DNA from: a virus
Strand: one strand, 5' to 3'
IMG/VR virus record: IMGVR_UViG_3300028284_000005
Location: 1 to 64,000 of that record
DNA: 64,000 bases
Under the pieces are notes generated by a model that made no database searches, was not told the DNA's origin, and saw only the letters and a program-made list of their open reading frames with translations. Below, piece after piece: positions 1 through 8,668 of this stretch (position 1 is the first letter of the stretch; the number at the start of each line of letters is the position of its first letter). Made by a program: the position numbers and the translations under genes.

Positions 1-1
1 A

Positions 2-724
2 AATGGTGCTAAAGGTGAAGATGGAAGCAAAGGTGAACAAGGTCCAGCAGGTGCTGGTCAAAAAGGTGAAGCAGGTGCTGGTCAAAAAGGTGAAGCTGGA
101 AGCAAAGGTGAACAAGGCCTAACAGGTGTTGGTCAAAAAGGTGAAACGGGTGCTGGTCAAAAAGGTGAAGCTGGTGTTGGTCAAAAAGGTGAAGCTGGAA
201 GCAAAGGTGAACAAGGCTTAACAGGTCCTCAAGGTCCAGCTGGAAATGGAGGAAATAATAATTCAAAAGGTGGTAGTGTATTATATCTTGCTAAGATAAA
301 ATATGACTCTTCTAATTTACCAAACTCAACTACGTTTACAGATCCTAATTCAACTGGTACATTTACAACTACAGGCACGAACACTACTATAGTTTCAGGT
401 TCGCAGGTTAAATTTGAATTTACTAATGAAGACTATCCTCCATTTAGTGTTGTAGTCTATGCATGGAGAGCAACTACTGATGAATATATTATAACGCATT
501 TAAATGGTGGTCCTTCAAATAGTGAATATAAAATCACAGGTTTTACATCAAGTGATGATGGAACAGGTGCTAGTCAATATGAAAATGACGTATTTGAAAA
601 TTTTTCAGACTATGATTTAATAATAGATCTTAACTCTGCAGCATTTGATGCTATTAAACAACAAGGCTTGGGATTAACTACTAAGTTTTCACATGCCTAT
701 GTACTATTTACATTTAACTCATAA
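2..724 (+). CDS. Collagen-like tail fibre or adhesin protein (5' end outside window)
   Basis: An open frame runs from the left edge to a TAA stop, giving 240 visible residues; the start lies upstream. Roughly the first 80 visible residues are Gly-X-Y triplets (repeated GQKGEAG and GSKGEQG units), the collagen-like signature that forms a trimeric stalk in phage fibres. About 150 non-repetitive, Ser/Thr/Asn-rich residues follow and probably form a globular tip. It is followed 12 bases later by another fibre gene. A second collagen-like fibre gene lies at 51600-53657. The fibre role is inferred from the collagen repeat and the neighbours; the receptor is unknown. Confidence 0.75.
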   Translation, partial: NGAKGEDGSKGEQGPAGAGQKGEAGAGQKGEAGSKGEQGLTGVGQKGETGAGQKGEAGVGQKGEAGSKGEQGLTGPQGPAGNGGNNNSKGGSVLYLAKIKYDSSNLPNSTTFTDPNSTGTFTTTGTNTTIVSGSQVKFEFTNEDYPPFSVVVYAWRATTDEYIITHLNGGPSNSEYKITGFTSSDDGTGASQYENDVFENFSDYDLIIDLNSAAFDAIKQQGLGLTTKFSHAYVLFTFNS

Positions 725-736
725 TATAAAATAAAT

Positions 737-2680
737 ATGGCTAAATACGATCCAACTCACCCTGCATTAAGTCTACAAGGCATAATTCAAGGAGCTCCTA
801 CTGGAATAGATAAATATTTATATAACGATGGTAGTGGTTTATATAATAAATTTATGTCATATGAAATGTTAATTACTGTACCTTCATCACAGGTGATATA
901 TGACGAATCTACTAGGCTTACAGGAGAATACACTGCAATAGATATTAAAGTTGGAGATTATATTACAACAACAGATGGTTTAATTATTTTAAGAATTAAA
1001 AGCATTGATGAAAAGGCAGACACTGCCATTAGATTAATAGGAGAAGATATTGATGGAATTACATATAGGCAAAATGGAACTAATATCCCATCAAATGGAG
1101 CCAGCCTTATTATATTTGAACTTAGTGAAAATGGACTACCTGTATTTGCAGGTTCTGCAGTTAATCAATTCGCGTCTGTATCTGCATTAAGTAGGGTTCA
1201 ATCTAGATTTACTATAGATGAAGACGATGAACGTTATAGATTTATACATACATCACCTGTTAATGTAAATATAGGAGACATTGTTAGTATAGACACATTA
1301 GGTAAAATTGTAAAACATGGAGGTATTGGATCTGCTGAAATACCAGTAGGCTCAGTCATTTCATTATCAAGTGGAAATACAATAGTTTATGTTAAGCCTT
1401 TTAATAAAATAATAGATAACTATCCAGATCCTACTATATTAACAGCATCCCCTGGGGATATTTATTACACAGATGTTAATAACCCTGGAAAAATAACCAC
1501 AACACCTACAAAAGGTTCAAAGGCTGTTTATCTTCATTTAAAAAATGCAATAGTAACTGAAGTTACTTCTTCGTCATCATCTACATTACCAGGCAATGGG
1601 GATATAGTAACTATAAATGAAATAACAGTGTTTGATGGACCAGGAGGACATACAGTAACTGATGTATATGCATTAGCTAATATGATAGATGCTTTATCTG
1701 CTTCAACTAATGTAAATGCAGTAGCTGAGGCTTCTTTAATATCTACTGAATCTTTACAAAATAATATAAACAGTTCAGTTGGAGATGTTCTTATGGTAAT
1801 AAGCACTAATAGCGGATCTTCTTTTACATATCCAGCTGCAAATTTTAGTGATGGTACAAATTCTGTTTCTATTACATTTAACCCATCTAATTATAATGTT
1901 TTTCCAATAAATTATTTAGGAAGTGTTGCACAATACAAGACACTTAGATCAGAAGAAATAGTTACAATATTAAATTCTGAATTTACTTCTAATAATCTTA
2001 ATCTAATAGCATCTACTATTAATGCCCCTAATGGTTCTCAAAACCCAGGTTTTTATAAAGGTCTTAAAATAGAAACTACAAATCCAAGTGCTAGTATTAT
2101 AATAACAAATAATAACCCTGATGCATTTGGAAGTGCAGTTGCAGGGGGAGCGTCGGCAACTGCTATTGAATTAAATACAGTTGGAGGAACAGACGCTTTC
2201 TTAAAACTAACTAGACCAGACGGTGGAGATATATTAATTACAGGTTCTCCAACTACAGGTGGATATATTAATACAAATAGACTTACATCATCATCGGCCG
2301 GAAGTGCTGCTGTTTTATTAATGATTGAAGGAAGTTCTGATGCAACTGCAAGTGAAGTTGGCGTTAATGTTGCTGAAGACCATGACATGTCACCACAAAC
2401 TACAACAGGTGATGGTGTTGCAACGGGACTTACTATAACACATACTCCCTTCTTAGGTTCTAAAGTTGAAGTTAGAGTTAATGGACTTGATGCTAATTTA
2501 GGAGATTCAACGAACTATCAAACAAAGAGTTGTTACTTTAGTAATGGATTTGTAGTTAGAGATTTTGAAGATATAGTCGCAGGAGATGAATTATACTGGA
2601 ACGGCACGCTGGTAGGATTTAATTTAGATGCAACAGATGACATAGATTTTGTTTATCAAACCTCTAGCGATAACGTTTAA
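737..2680 (+). CDS. Tail fibre / adhesin-like structural protein
   Basis: A 647-residue protein rich in Ser, Thr, Asn and Ile with no catalytic motif. The C-terminal 90 residues look like a phage fibre tip domain, with the segments VEVRVNGLDANLGD, CYFSNGF and GDELYWNGTLVGFNLD followed by DIDFVYQ. This pattern of a short VNG strand, a YFS turn and a GD-LYWNG-LDxxDxID ending recurs at the ends of tail fibre proteins. The gene sits between the collagen-like protein and the long coiled-coil fibre. The start follows an A/T-rich leader. Virion role is inferred; the exact place on the tail cannot be told. Confidence 0.65.
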   Translation: MAKYDPTHPALSLQGIIQGAPTGIDKYLYNDGSGLYNKFMSYEMLITVPSSQVIYDESTRLTGEYTAIDIKVGDYITTTDGLIILRIKSIDEKADTAIRLIGEDIDGITYRQNGTNIPSNGASLIIFELSENGLPVFAGSAVNQFASVSALSRVQSRFTIDEDDERYRFIHTSPVNVNIGDIVSIDTLGKIVKHGGIGSAEIPVGSVISLSSGNTIVYVKPFNKIIDNYPDPTILTASPGDIYYTDVNNPGKITTTPTKGSKAVYLHLKNAIVTEVTSSSSSTLPGNGDIVTINEITVFDGPGGHTVTDVYALANMIDALSASTNVNAVAEASLISTESLQNNINSSVGDVLMVISTNSGSSFTYPAANFSDGTNSVSITFNPSNYNVFPINYLGSVAQYKTLRSEEIVTILNSEFTSNNLNLIASTINAPNGSQNPGFYKGLKIETTNPSASIIITNNNPDAFGSAVAGGASATAIELNTVGGTDAFLKLTRPDGGDILITGSPTTGGYINTNRLTSSSAGSAAVLLMIEGSSDATASEVGVNVAEDHDMSPQTTTGDGVATGLTITHTPFLGSKVEVRVNGLDANLGDSTNYQTKSCYFSNGFVVRDFEDIVAGDELYWNGTLVGFNLDATDDIDFVYQTSSDNV

Positions 2681-3020
2681 TAATCTTATATTATTTTACT
2701 ATACTTTTATTGGAAAAAAAAGGCATAAAATTATCAAAAATGCCATCTTATTTGATATATACTTTATCAAAAATGAAATTAATACTTATTAAAAATTTAA
2801 TATAATAGTTGTATCTACGTAAAGTATTTATGGCTATTACTATGTTTAAAAGCAATGTCACATAACGTGACACATCCACATAACGTGGAAAAAATATAAA
2901 TGATTTATAATTTTAATATTTAGAGTAGGGACTAATTTTTAAAAACAATAATTAATATTAGGGAATTAATTATTATATAAATTTTAATTTATATTTTAAT
3001 TTAAAAATAAAAAAAAAAAT
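2681..3020. promoter_or_regulatory. 340-base gene-free leader of the long fibre gene
   Basis: No coding region is visible here. A weak inverted repeat GGCAT/ATGCC (2722-2744) lies just after the upstream gene but lacks a good T-run. GATATATAC, also found before the gene at 6915, occurs at 2754. Two hairpins sharing the loop ATAAC lie at 2856-2889. TATAAATG, one base off the T4 late promoter, is at 2895-2902. The last 25 bases before the start codon at 3021 are almost pure A/T. It is the longest non-coding stretch in the window and probably carries transcription and translation signals for the fibre gene; that is inference. Confidence 0.5.
2856..2889. repeat. Tandem hairpins with identical ATAAC loops
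   Basis: TGTCAC-ATAAC-GTGACA (2856-2872) is followed by TCCAC-ATAAC-GTGGA (2875-2889). Both contain the 11-mer CACATAACGTG, at 2859-2869 and 2877-2887, so the centres are 18 bases apart. The stems differ in sequence yet both remain paired, which suggests selection on the structure or on a dyad-symmetric binding site. It could be a protein operator, an RNA element or an mRNA stability element. Confidence 0.6.
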
Positions 3021-6000
3021 ATGAATTTAATACCCGCAAAAATGCTTAAATCATACAGAAACGGTGACTCTGATGTTGCTGTATCTGCTGATTGGGCAAA
3101 TTTATCTGCGTCTAAAGTTATTGACGCAAATACTATCGGTTTAAAGTTTAAACATGTAGAAGATGCATTATCTGTTGAAACTTCTAATAGAGCTGCTGCT
3201 GACGTTACACTACAAGGTAACATCGACGCTGAAGCTGCTACTAGATTAGCAAATGATAACACATTACAAGGTAACATTGATGCTGAAACTGCAAGAATTG
3301 ATGCAATTTTATCTGCATCCAATGCTGATACTGATACATTCGCTGAAGTAGTATCTTTAGTTAATGCTGTAGATCTTGAAAACGATAATGCTTTTGCTGC
3401 ACACGTTCTTTCTATGAACGGTGTTGTTTCACAAGAAATCGTTGATAGAGCTGCTGCTGATGTTGTATTACAAGGTAACATTGATGCTGAAGAAACTGCA
3501 AGAATTGCAGGTGACGACGCATTATCTGTTGCATTAAGTACTGAAGCTTCTGATAGAGCTGCTGCTGACGTTGCTGAAGCTTCTAATAGAGCTGCTGCTG
3601 ACGTTGTATTACAAGGTAACATTGATGCTGAAGAAGCTGCAAGAATTGCAGGTGACGATGCATTATCTGTTGCATTAAGCACTGAAGCATCTGATAGAGC
3701 TGCTGCTGACGTTGTATTACAAGGTAACATTGATGCTGAAGAAACTGCAAGAATTGCAGGTGACGACGCATTATCTGTTGCATTAAGCACTGAAGCATCT
3801 GATAGAGCTGCTGCTGACGTTGCTGAAGCTTCTAATAGAACTGCTGCTGATACATTATTACAGTCTAACCTTGACGCTGAAGAAGCTGCAAGAATAGCTG
3901 CTGATGGTGTTTTATCAACTGCAATTTCTACTGAAACTTCTAATAGAATCGCTGGTGACGCTAGTATGTCAAACGCTGTTTCTACTGAAGCTTCTACTAG
4001 ATTATCTGCTGATACATTATTACAGTCTAACCTTGACGCTGAAGAAGCTGCAAGAATAGCTGCTGATGGTGTTTTATCAACTAACTTAAGTACTGAAGCT
4101 TCTGATAGAGCTGCTGCTGACGTTGTATTACAAGGTAACATCGATGCTGAAGAAACTGCAAGAATTGCAGGTGACGATGCATTATCTGTTGCATTAAGCA
4201 CTGAAGCTTCTGATAGAGCTGCTGCTGACGTTACACTACAAGGTAACATCGACACTGAAGCTGCTACTAGATTAGCTAATGATAACACGTTACAAGGTAA
4301 CATCGATGCTGAAACTGCAAGAATCGACGCAATTTTATCTGCATCTGATGCTGATACTGACACGTTCGCTGAAGTAGTATCTTTAGTTAATGCTGTAGAT
4401 CTTGAAAACGATAATGCTTTTGCTGCACACGTTCTTTCTATGAATGGTGTTGTTTCACAAGAAATCGTTGATAGAGGAGCAGGTGACGATGCATTATCTG
4501 TTGCATTAAGCACTGAAGCATCTGATAGAGCTGCTGCTGACGTTGTATTACAAGGTAACATTGATACTGAAGAAGCTGCAAGAATTGCTGCTGTTTCAAC
4601 TGAAGCATCTACTAGATTATCTGCTGATAATTTATTACAGTCTAACCTTGACGCTGAAGAAGCTGCAAGAATAGCTGCTGATGGTGTTTTATCAACTGCG
4701 ATCGATACTGAAGCAACTGCAAGAGCAACTGCTGATACATCTTTATCAACTGCATTATCTACTGAAGCATCTAATAGAGCTGCTGCTGACGCTGCATTAT
4801 CTACTGATTTAAGTAGTGAAGCATCTGTTAGAGCATCTGAAGATTTAGCATTAAGTAATGCGATTTTAGCTGAAGCTTCTATTAGAGAAGCAGAGGATAT
4901 AGTTTTATCTACTGCAATTTCTAATGAGTCTTCTTTATTACAAGATAATATAGACGCTGAAGAATCTTCAAGAATATCTACAGACGCTGTTTTATCAACT
5001 GCAATTTCTCAAGAAGCAACTGATAGAGCTAATGCTGATGATATTTTATCAACTGCACTTTCTACAGAAGTTTCTAATAGAGTAGCTGCTGATACATTAT
5101 TACAGTCTAATCTTGATGCTGAAGAAGCTGCAAGAATTGCTGCTGATGGTGTTTTATCTACTGCAATTTCTACAGAAGTATCTGCAAGAATTTCAGGAGA
5201 TGAAGTTTTATCTACACAGATAAGTACTGAAGAAGCAAGAATTGATGCAATTTTATCTGCATCCAATGCTGATACTGATACATTCGCTGAAGTAGTATCT
5301 TTAGTTAATGCTGTAGATCTTGAAAACGATAATGCTTTTGCTGCACACGTTCTTTCTATGAATGGTGTTGTTTCACAAGAAATCGTTGATAGAGCTGCTG
5401 CTGACACTGTGTTACAAGGTAACATTGATGCTGAAGCTTCTACTAGATTATCTGCTGATACTTTATTACAGTCTAACCTTGATGCTGAAGAAGCTGCAAG
5501 AATAGCTGCTGATGGTGTATTATCTGCTGATGTTGTTTCAATTGATACTGCTATTGCTGCTGAAGCATCTGATAGATTAGCTGGTGATGTTTCACTAGGT
5601 GTTCTTCTTTCTACTGAAATCTCAGAGATGGAAGATTTAATCGATGATGAAGAAGCTAGAGCTACTGCAGCTGAAGCTTCAATCCAAGGTAATGTAGCTG
5701 CTGAAGCATCTACTAGATTAGTTAACGATAATACGTTACAATCTAACATTGATGCTGAAGAAGCTGCAAGAATTGCTGCTATTTCTGTTGAGGCTTCTAC
5801 AAGATCTGTTAACGATATAGCGTTACAGTCTAATATAGATGCTGAAGAAACTGCAAGAATTGCTGATATAGTTTCTGTTGACGCTTCTATGAGTACTGAA
5901 ACTGCTGCAAGAATCGCTGGTGATGCTACATTATCTCAATCAATTGCTGATTTAGATGGTGATTTTGTATCTGATTCTGATTTTGTTTCTGCAATTGGAG

Positions 6001-6227
6001 GATTCACATCTGGATCTATATTTAGTAATGATTTAAGTTCTTACGTTGGAACTGCATCTTTTTCATTAACGCTTCCTGCGAATGATGTATTAGTTGCTGG
6101 TACAATGATGGTGTTTATTAACGGTATTGAAATATACAATGCTGAAAGTAAATATTCAACTGGAATTACTTTACCATTTAATATAGAATCCGATGATTCT
6201 ATTAGTGTTAAATACATTAAAGAGTAA
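3021..6227 (+). CDS. Long repetitive coiled-coil tail fibre protein
   Basis: A 1068-residue protein built almost wholly of short alpha-helical repeats such as STEASDRAAAD, LQGNIDAEEAARIA and LLQSNLDAEEAARIAADG, with hydrophobic residues at heptad spacing and many Ala, Asp and Glu. This is typical of a trimeric coiled-coil shaft. A 51-residue block containing ADTDTFAEVVSLVNAVD and AAHVLSMNGVVSQEIVDR occurs three times almost unchanged. The last 100 residues are different: a beta-rich tip with MVFINGIEIYN and a closing SISVKYIKE. The start follows a long A-run. A strong terminator lies 24 bases after the stop. It is most likely a long tail fibre; the receptor is unknown. Confidence 0.75.
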   Translation: MNLIPAKMLKSYRNGDSDVAVSADWANLSASKVIDANTIGLKFKHVEDALSVETSNRAAADVTLQGNIDAEAATRLANDNTLQGNIDAETARIDAILSASNADTDTFAEVVSLVNAVDLENDNAFAAHVLSMNGVVSQEIVDRAAADVVLQGNIDAEETARIAGDDALSVALSTEASDRAAADVAEASNRAAADVVLQGNIDAEEAARIAGDDALSVALSTEASDRAAADVVLQGNIDAEETARIAGDDALSVALSTEASDRAAADVAEASNRTAADTLLQSNLDAEEAARIAADGVLSTAISTETSNRIAGDASMSNAVSTEASTRLSADTLLQSNLDAEEAARIAADGVLSTNLSTEASDRAAADVVLQGNIDAEETARIAGDDALSVALSTEASDRAAADVTLQGNIDTEAATRLANDNTLQGNIDAETARIDAILSASDADTDTFAEVVSLVNAVDLENDNAFAAHVLSMNGVVSQEIVDRGAGDDALSVALSTEASDRAAADVVLQGNIDTEEAARIAAVSTEASTRLSADNLLQSNLDAEEAARIAADGVLSTAIDTEATARATADTSLSTALSTEASNRAAADAALSTDLSSEASVRASEDLALSNAILAEASIREAEDIVLSTAISNESSLLQDNIDAEESSRISTDAVLSTAISQEATDRANADDILSTALSTEVSNRVAADTLLQSNLDAEEAARIAADGVLSTAISTEVSARISGDEVLSTQISTEEARIDAILSASNADTDTFAEVVSLVNAVDLENDNAFAAHVLSMNGVVSQEIVDRAAADTVLQGNIDAEASTRLSADTLLQSNLDAEEAARIAADGVLSADVVSIDTAIAAEASDRLAGDVSLGVLLSTEISEMEDLIDDEEARATAAEASIQGNVAAEASTRLVNDNTLQSNIDAEEAARIAAISVEASTRSVNDIALQSNIDAEETARIADIVSVDASMSTETAARIAGDATLSQSIADLDGDFVSDSDFVSAIGGFTSGSIFSNDLSSYVGTASFSLTLPANDVLVAGTMMVFINGIEIYNAESKYSTGITLPFNIESDDSISVKYIKE
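3297..5393 (+). repeat. Three near-identical 153-base repeats plus many shorter repeats inside the fibre gene
   Basis: Copies lie at 3297-3449, 4323-4475 and 5241-5393, each encoding the 51 residues that begin IDAILSAS and end EIVDR. Between them the 30-60 base units coding for DRAAADVVLQGNIDAEE and similar helices recur many times with few base differences. The near identity at DNA level suggests recent duplication or gene conversion within the gene, and allows copy-number change by recombination. Confidence 0.85.
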
Positions 6228-6250
6228 TCATATATTTTATATATGAAATT

Positions 6251-6273
6251 AGGGGACTTCGGTCCCCTTTTTT
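6251..6273 (+). terminator. Rho-independent terminator with UUCG loop
   Basis: AGGGGAC (6251-6257), TTCG loop (6258-6261), GTCCCCT (6262-6268), then a run of T to 6273. The stable UUCG tetraloop and T-tract make this a convincing terminator for the fibre transcript. It sits between the fibre gene and the convergent minus-strand gene, whose stop codon is at 6272-6274. Read from the other strand the hairpin lacks a T-run, so it should act mainly on + strand transcription. Confidence 0.92.
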
Positions 6274-6853
6274 ATTCACTTAAATTAGGGCTTTCATTAT
6301 CACCCATTACGCCCACAAACTTTTTTATAAAAACTGACTTTTCCTCATCTGTTTTTAAAATATATTTATAATACCATGCACTTGTTGCTTGAATCTCACC
6401 TAGTCTTTCTTCTATGGTTACACATGCTTCTTCTATTTCTTTAAAGTCTTCTTCAAATTCACTAACATCTATGTCTAGTTTTACAGCATTAGATATTAAT
6501 GTAGGTTGATCTCCTTTATCCCATGCTTCAATAGTAGAATCATATATTTCTTTAAGTTTTAGTTTTTCAGTGTCAGATAGGTCATCTATTTGTTTATCTG
6601 GATGGGTTTGAACTACTATTTTTCTAAATAGTTTTTTATATTCTTTTGACATTTCCACCTTTTCAGGAGTTTCTTCTTCTTCTGGCTCACTAATAACAGG
6701 TTCAGGTTCTTCTCCTCCATTCTTTTCCATCATTACTTCTCTCATGAATTCTCTACTAGCTTCGTCATGCATTTCATTTACATCTTCTAATTCTTTAATT
6801 AAAAAATCATATTTCCGGAGTATTCTACTAAATCTAATATTATTTGTCGCCAT
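6272..6853 (-). CDS. J-domain-like protein
   Basis: 193 residues, the only minus-strand gene in the window. Residues 70-115 resemble the core of a J domain: helix II EYKKLFRKIVVQT, then the HPD tripeptide (84-86) that stimulates DnaK ATPase in true J proteins, then a helix-III-like KLKLKEIYDSTIEAWDKGD. Helix I is poorly conserved, so it is a J-like rather than canonical domain. The N-terminal 65 residues are charged and helical with a Glu/Pro linker. No glycine-rich or client-binding domain is present. It could recruit host DnaK for fibre assembly; that is inference from the location. A classical DnaJ lies at 12609. Confidence 0.65.
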   Translation of the reverse strand: MATNNIRFSRILRKYDFLIKELEDVNEMHDEASREFMREVMMEKNGGEEPEPVISEPEEEETPEKVEMSKEYKKLFRKIVVQTHPDKQIDDLSDTEKLKLKEIYDSTIEAWDKGDQPTLISNAVKLDIDVSEFEEDFKEIEEACVTIEERLGEIQATSAWYYKYILKTDEEKSVFIKKFVGVMGDNESPNLSE

Positions 6854-6914
6854 CTGTTATATATTTATTAAGATATATACATTAATAGAATAAAGTAATT
6901 ACTTATAAAAAATA

Positions 6915-7637
6915 ATGAGTTGGATTAAGAAAAAACAAGTCCTTGGCTTAGACCATGATTTAGGATCTTTACAATTTAGCTCGATTCTCTTAAAAAGAAC
7001 AACGTCTTTTAGTGGGAATCCTGGTGAAAGTGAAGCCACTCTAGACAATCAAACTGCCACTAATGTAACTACAGTTAAAGTTAATGTAAAAGACTCATTA
7101 ATAGGTAATTCTTATTCTCAATTAGAAGATATTACAAATTTAAACGATTTAATAATAAGAAATCAAGAAACTGGAGATGTAGCAATATACTCCATTCAAT
7201 CAATAACTAGTGAAGTTAACTCTTCTTTCGAAGGTTACTTTATTCTAACAGTCCAACATTCTTTCGGATATGATAATACATTCACTTCTGGTGAATTAGT
7301 TTATTATTTTAGAGGAGTTACTTCATCTAGTATTATTGATTTAATCGATGACCAGTCAGCCACAATGGCAGCTAATAACGCTAATATAGCTGGTCAACTT
7401 ATTACAATGCAGCAGAATATAGATTCAAGTATATTTAAAAAATATGCAGAAAATATAGATTTTAATGTGCTTGCAAAAACAGTTTATCATAATTTAAACA
7501 GTAGTGACGTTATAATACATTTAGTCGATAGCAGTGGTAGAATGTATACTAATATTAGTGTAGATAATTACAATTCAAATAATGTTAGAATCACAGTTAA
7601 TGATTTAGACGTTTATCGAGTTATAATAATGAGCTAA
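6915..7637 (+). CDS. Tail fibre or baseplate-associated structural protein
   Basis: 240 residues, beta-rich, with a helical stretch at about 150-185 (QSATMAANNANIAGQLITMQ) that could form a trimeric coil. The C-terminal 50 residues (VYHNLNSSDVIIHLVDSSGR, then NNVRITVND and YRVIIMS) match a small beta-sandwich pattern often found at the ends of phage fibres and baseplate proteins: His-Asn-Leu, DVIIxLxDxxGR, an Asn-rich turn and a closing hydrophobic strand. Its stop overlaps the start of the glycosyltransferase gene, so the two are probably translated together. The start follows a GATATATAC element at 6872. Confidence 0.6.
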   Translation: MSWIKKKQVLGLDHDLGSLQFSSILLKRTTSFSGNPGESEATLDNQTATNVTTVKVNVKDSLIGNSYSQLEDITNLNDLIIRNQETGDVAIYSIQSITSEVNSSFEGYFILTVQHSFGYDNTFTSGELVYYFRGVTSSSIIDLIDDQSATMAANNANIAGQLITMQQNIDSSIFKKYAENIDFNVLAKTVYHNLNSSDVIIHLVDSSGRMYTNISVDNYNSNNVRITVNDLDVYRVIIMS

Positions 7638-8665
7638 TGAATGTATTAATTTATACAGGCTATCAAAAAGAACCATACAACTCAAACACTTTAAAGGAAA
7701 AAGGATTAGGAGGCACTGAACAGTGTTGTGTCTATCTTGCAAAATATCTTAAAAATTTTGGTTGGAATGTAACCGTAGGAGGTATGGTTATCGAGGATAC
7801 TGTTGATGGTATCCAATGGCTTACAACTCAAACAATTCATAAAACAATGTTTAATAAATTTGATGTTATCATTGGAGTTAGTTATATTCATTTTTTAAAA
7901 GAGTTTGAAAAGTATAATTGTAAGAAAATATTTTGGGCGCATAATACTGATTATTTTACATGGTGGAATGGAGAGGAATTAAATAATCATAAAGAACTTT
8001 TACATAGTCAAGATTTAAATAAAATAGTTTGCCTTACAAATTGGCATAAAAATCAATGGGCAAACAAATATAATATAAGCCATGATAAAATAAAAGTTAT
8101 TGGTAATGGAATAGAAACTGATAATTTTAAAAAACATATTAAAAAACAAAATGGTAAATTTATATGGAGCAGTGCACCTGAGAGAGGCTTATATGAATTA
8201 TTAAATAATTGGAAACATATAAAGGGTTTACTAGAACATGCTGAATTACACGTGTTCACACCCTCGTATTCAATAGAAGAGTTTAATAATATAAATCTAG
8301 ATTTAAAAGGTGTACATTTTAGAGGTAATGTAAATCCAACTGAATTACATAATGAAATGTTAAGTGCAGAGTATTGGTTATATTTAACAGACTATGAAGA
8401 GACATATTGTATTACAGCTTTAGAAATGCAAATGGCAGGTGTTTTTCCAATAACTACAAATGTTGCAGCACTAAATGAAACCGTAAATAGTGGTGTTATA
8501 TTAAATAAAGAAAACAAGTGGGATAATTTTTATAAAATAATAAACAATTTAAATAAGCCTCTCAAAGAAAAGGCAATTAATCAATGTAAAGATTTTGCTA
8601 AAAAACAAACATGGTTAATGAAATCATTTGATTGGAAAGAATTAATAAATAATTTAGATATATAA
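7637..8665 (+). CDS. Glycosyltransferase, GT4-like (GT-B fold)
   Basis: 342 residues. The N-terminal half has the GT-B opening MNVLIYTGY and a glycine loop LGGTEQ, as in sugar-nucleotide glycosyltransferases. The middle carries VIGNGIETDNF and the linker SSAPERGLYELL; the C-terminal half has HFRGNV and the ExxYCITALEMQMAG segment that matches the nucleotide-sugar-binding E-x7-E region of GT4 enzymes. It likely transfers a sugar to a phage or host acceptor. It starts within the stop of a tail protein gene and is followed 3 bases later by the ATP-grasp gene, which suggests virion decoration, but host surface or DNA glycosylation is equally possible. Donor and acceptor are unknown. Confidence 0.8.
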   Translation: MNVLIYTGYQKEPYNSNTLKEKGLGGTEQCCVYLAKYLKNFGWNVTVGGMVIEDTVDGIQWLTTQTIHKTMFNKFDVIIGVSYIHFLKEFEKYNCKKIFWAHNTDYFTWWNGEELNNHKELLHSQDLNKIVCLTNWHKNQWANKYNISHDKIKVIGNGIETDNFKKHIKKQNGKFIWSSAPERGLYELLNNWKHIKGLLEHAELHVFTPSYSIEEFNNINLDLKGVHFRGNVNPTELHNEMLSAEYWLYLTDYEETYCITALEMQMAGVFPITTNVAALNETVNSGVILNKENKWDNFYKIINNLNKPLKEKAINQCKDFAKKQTWLMKSFDWKELINNLDI

Positions 8666-8668
8666 CTT

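Noticed and set aside
2722-2744. GGCAT/ATGCC hairpin as terminator after the fibre gene at 737
   Set aside because: Five-base stem, 13-base loop and a broken T-tract (ATCTTATTT); too weak to call.
2996-4561. Minus-strand open frame of 521 codons across the fibre gene
   Set aside because: It is the mirror of the repetitive coiled-coil gene; its Ser/Ala/Asn repeats come from reading the repeats backwards, and it has no independent start context.
3297-5393. Repeat array that might suggest CRISPR
   Set aside because: Repeats are in frame, coding, without regular unique spacers; they build a coiled coil. The same applies to the 45845-46758 array.
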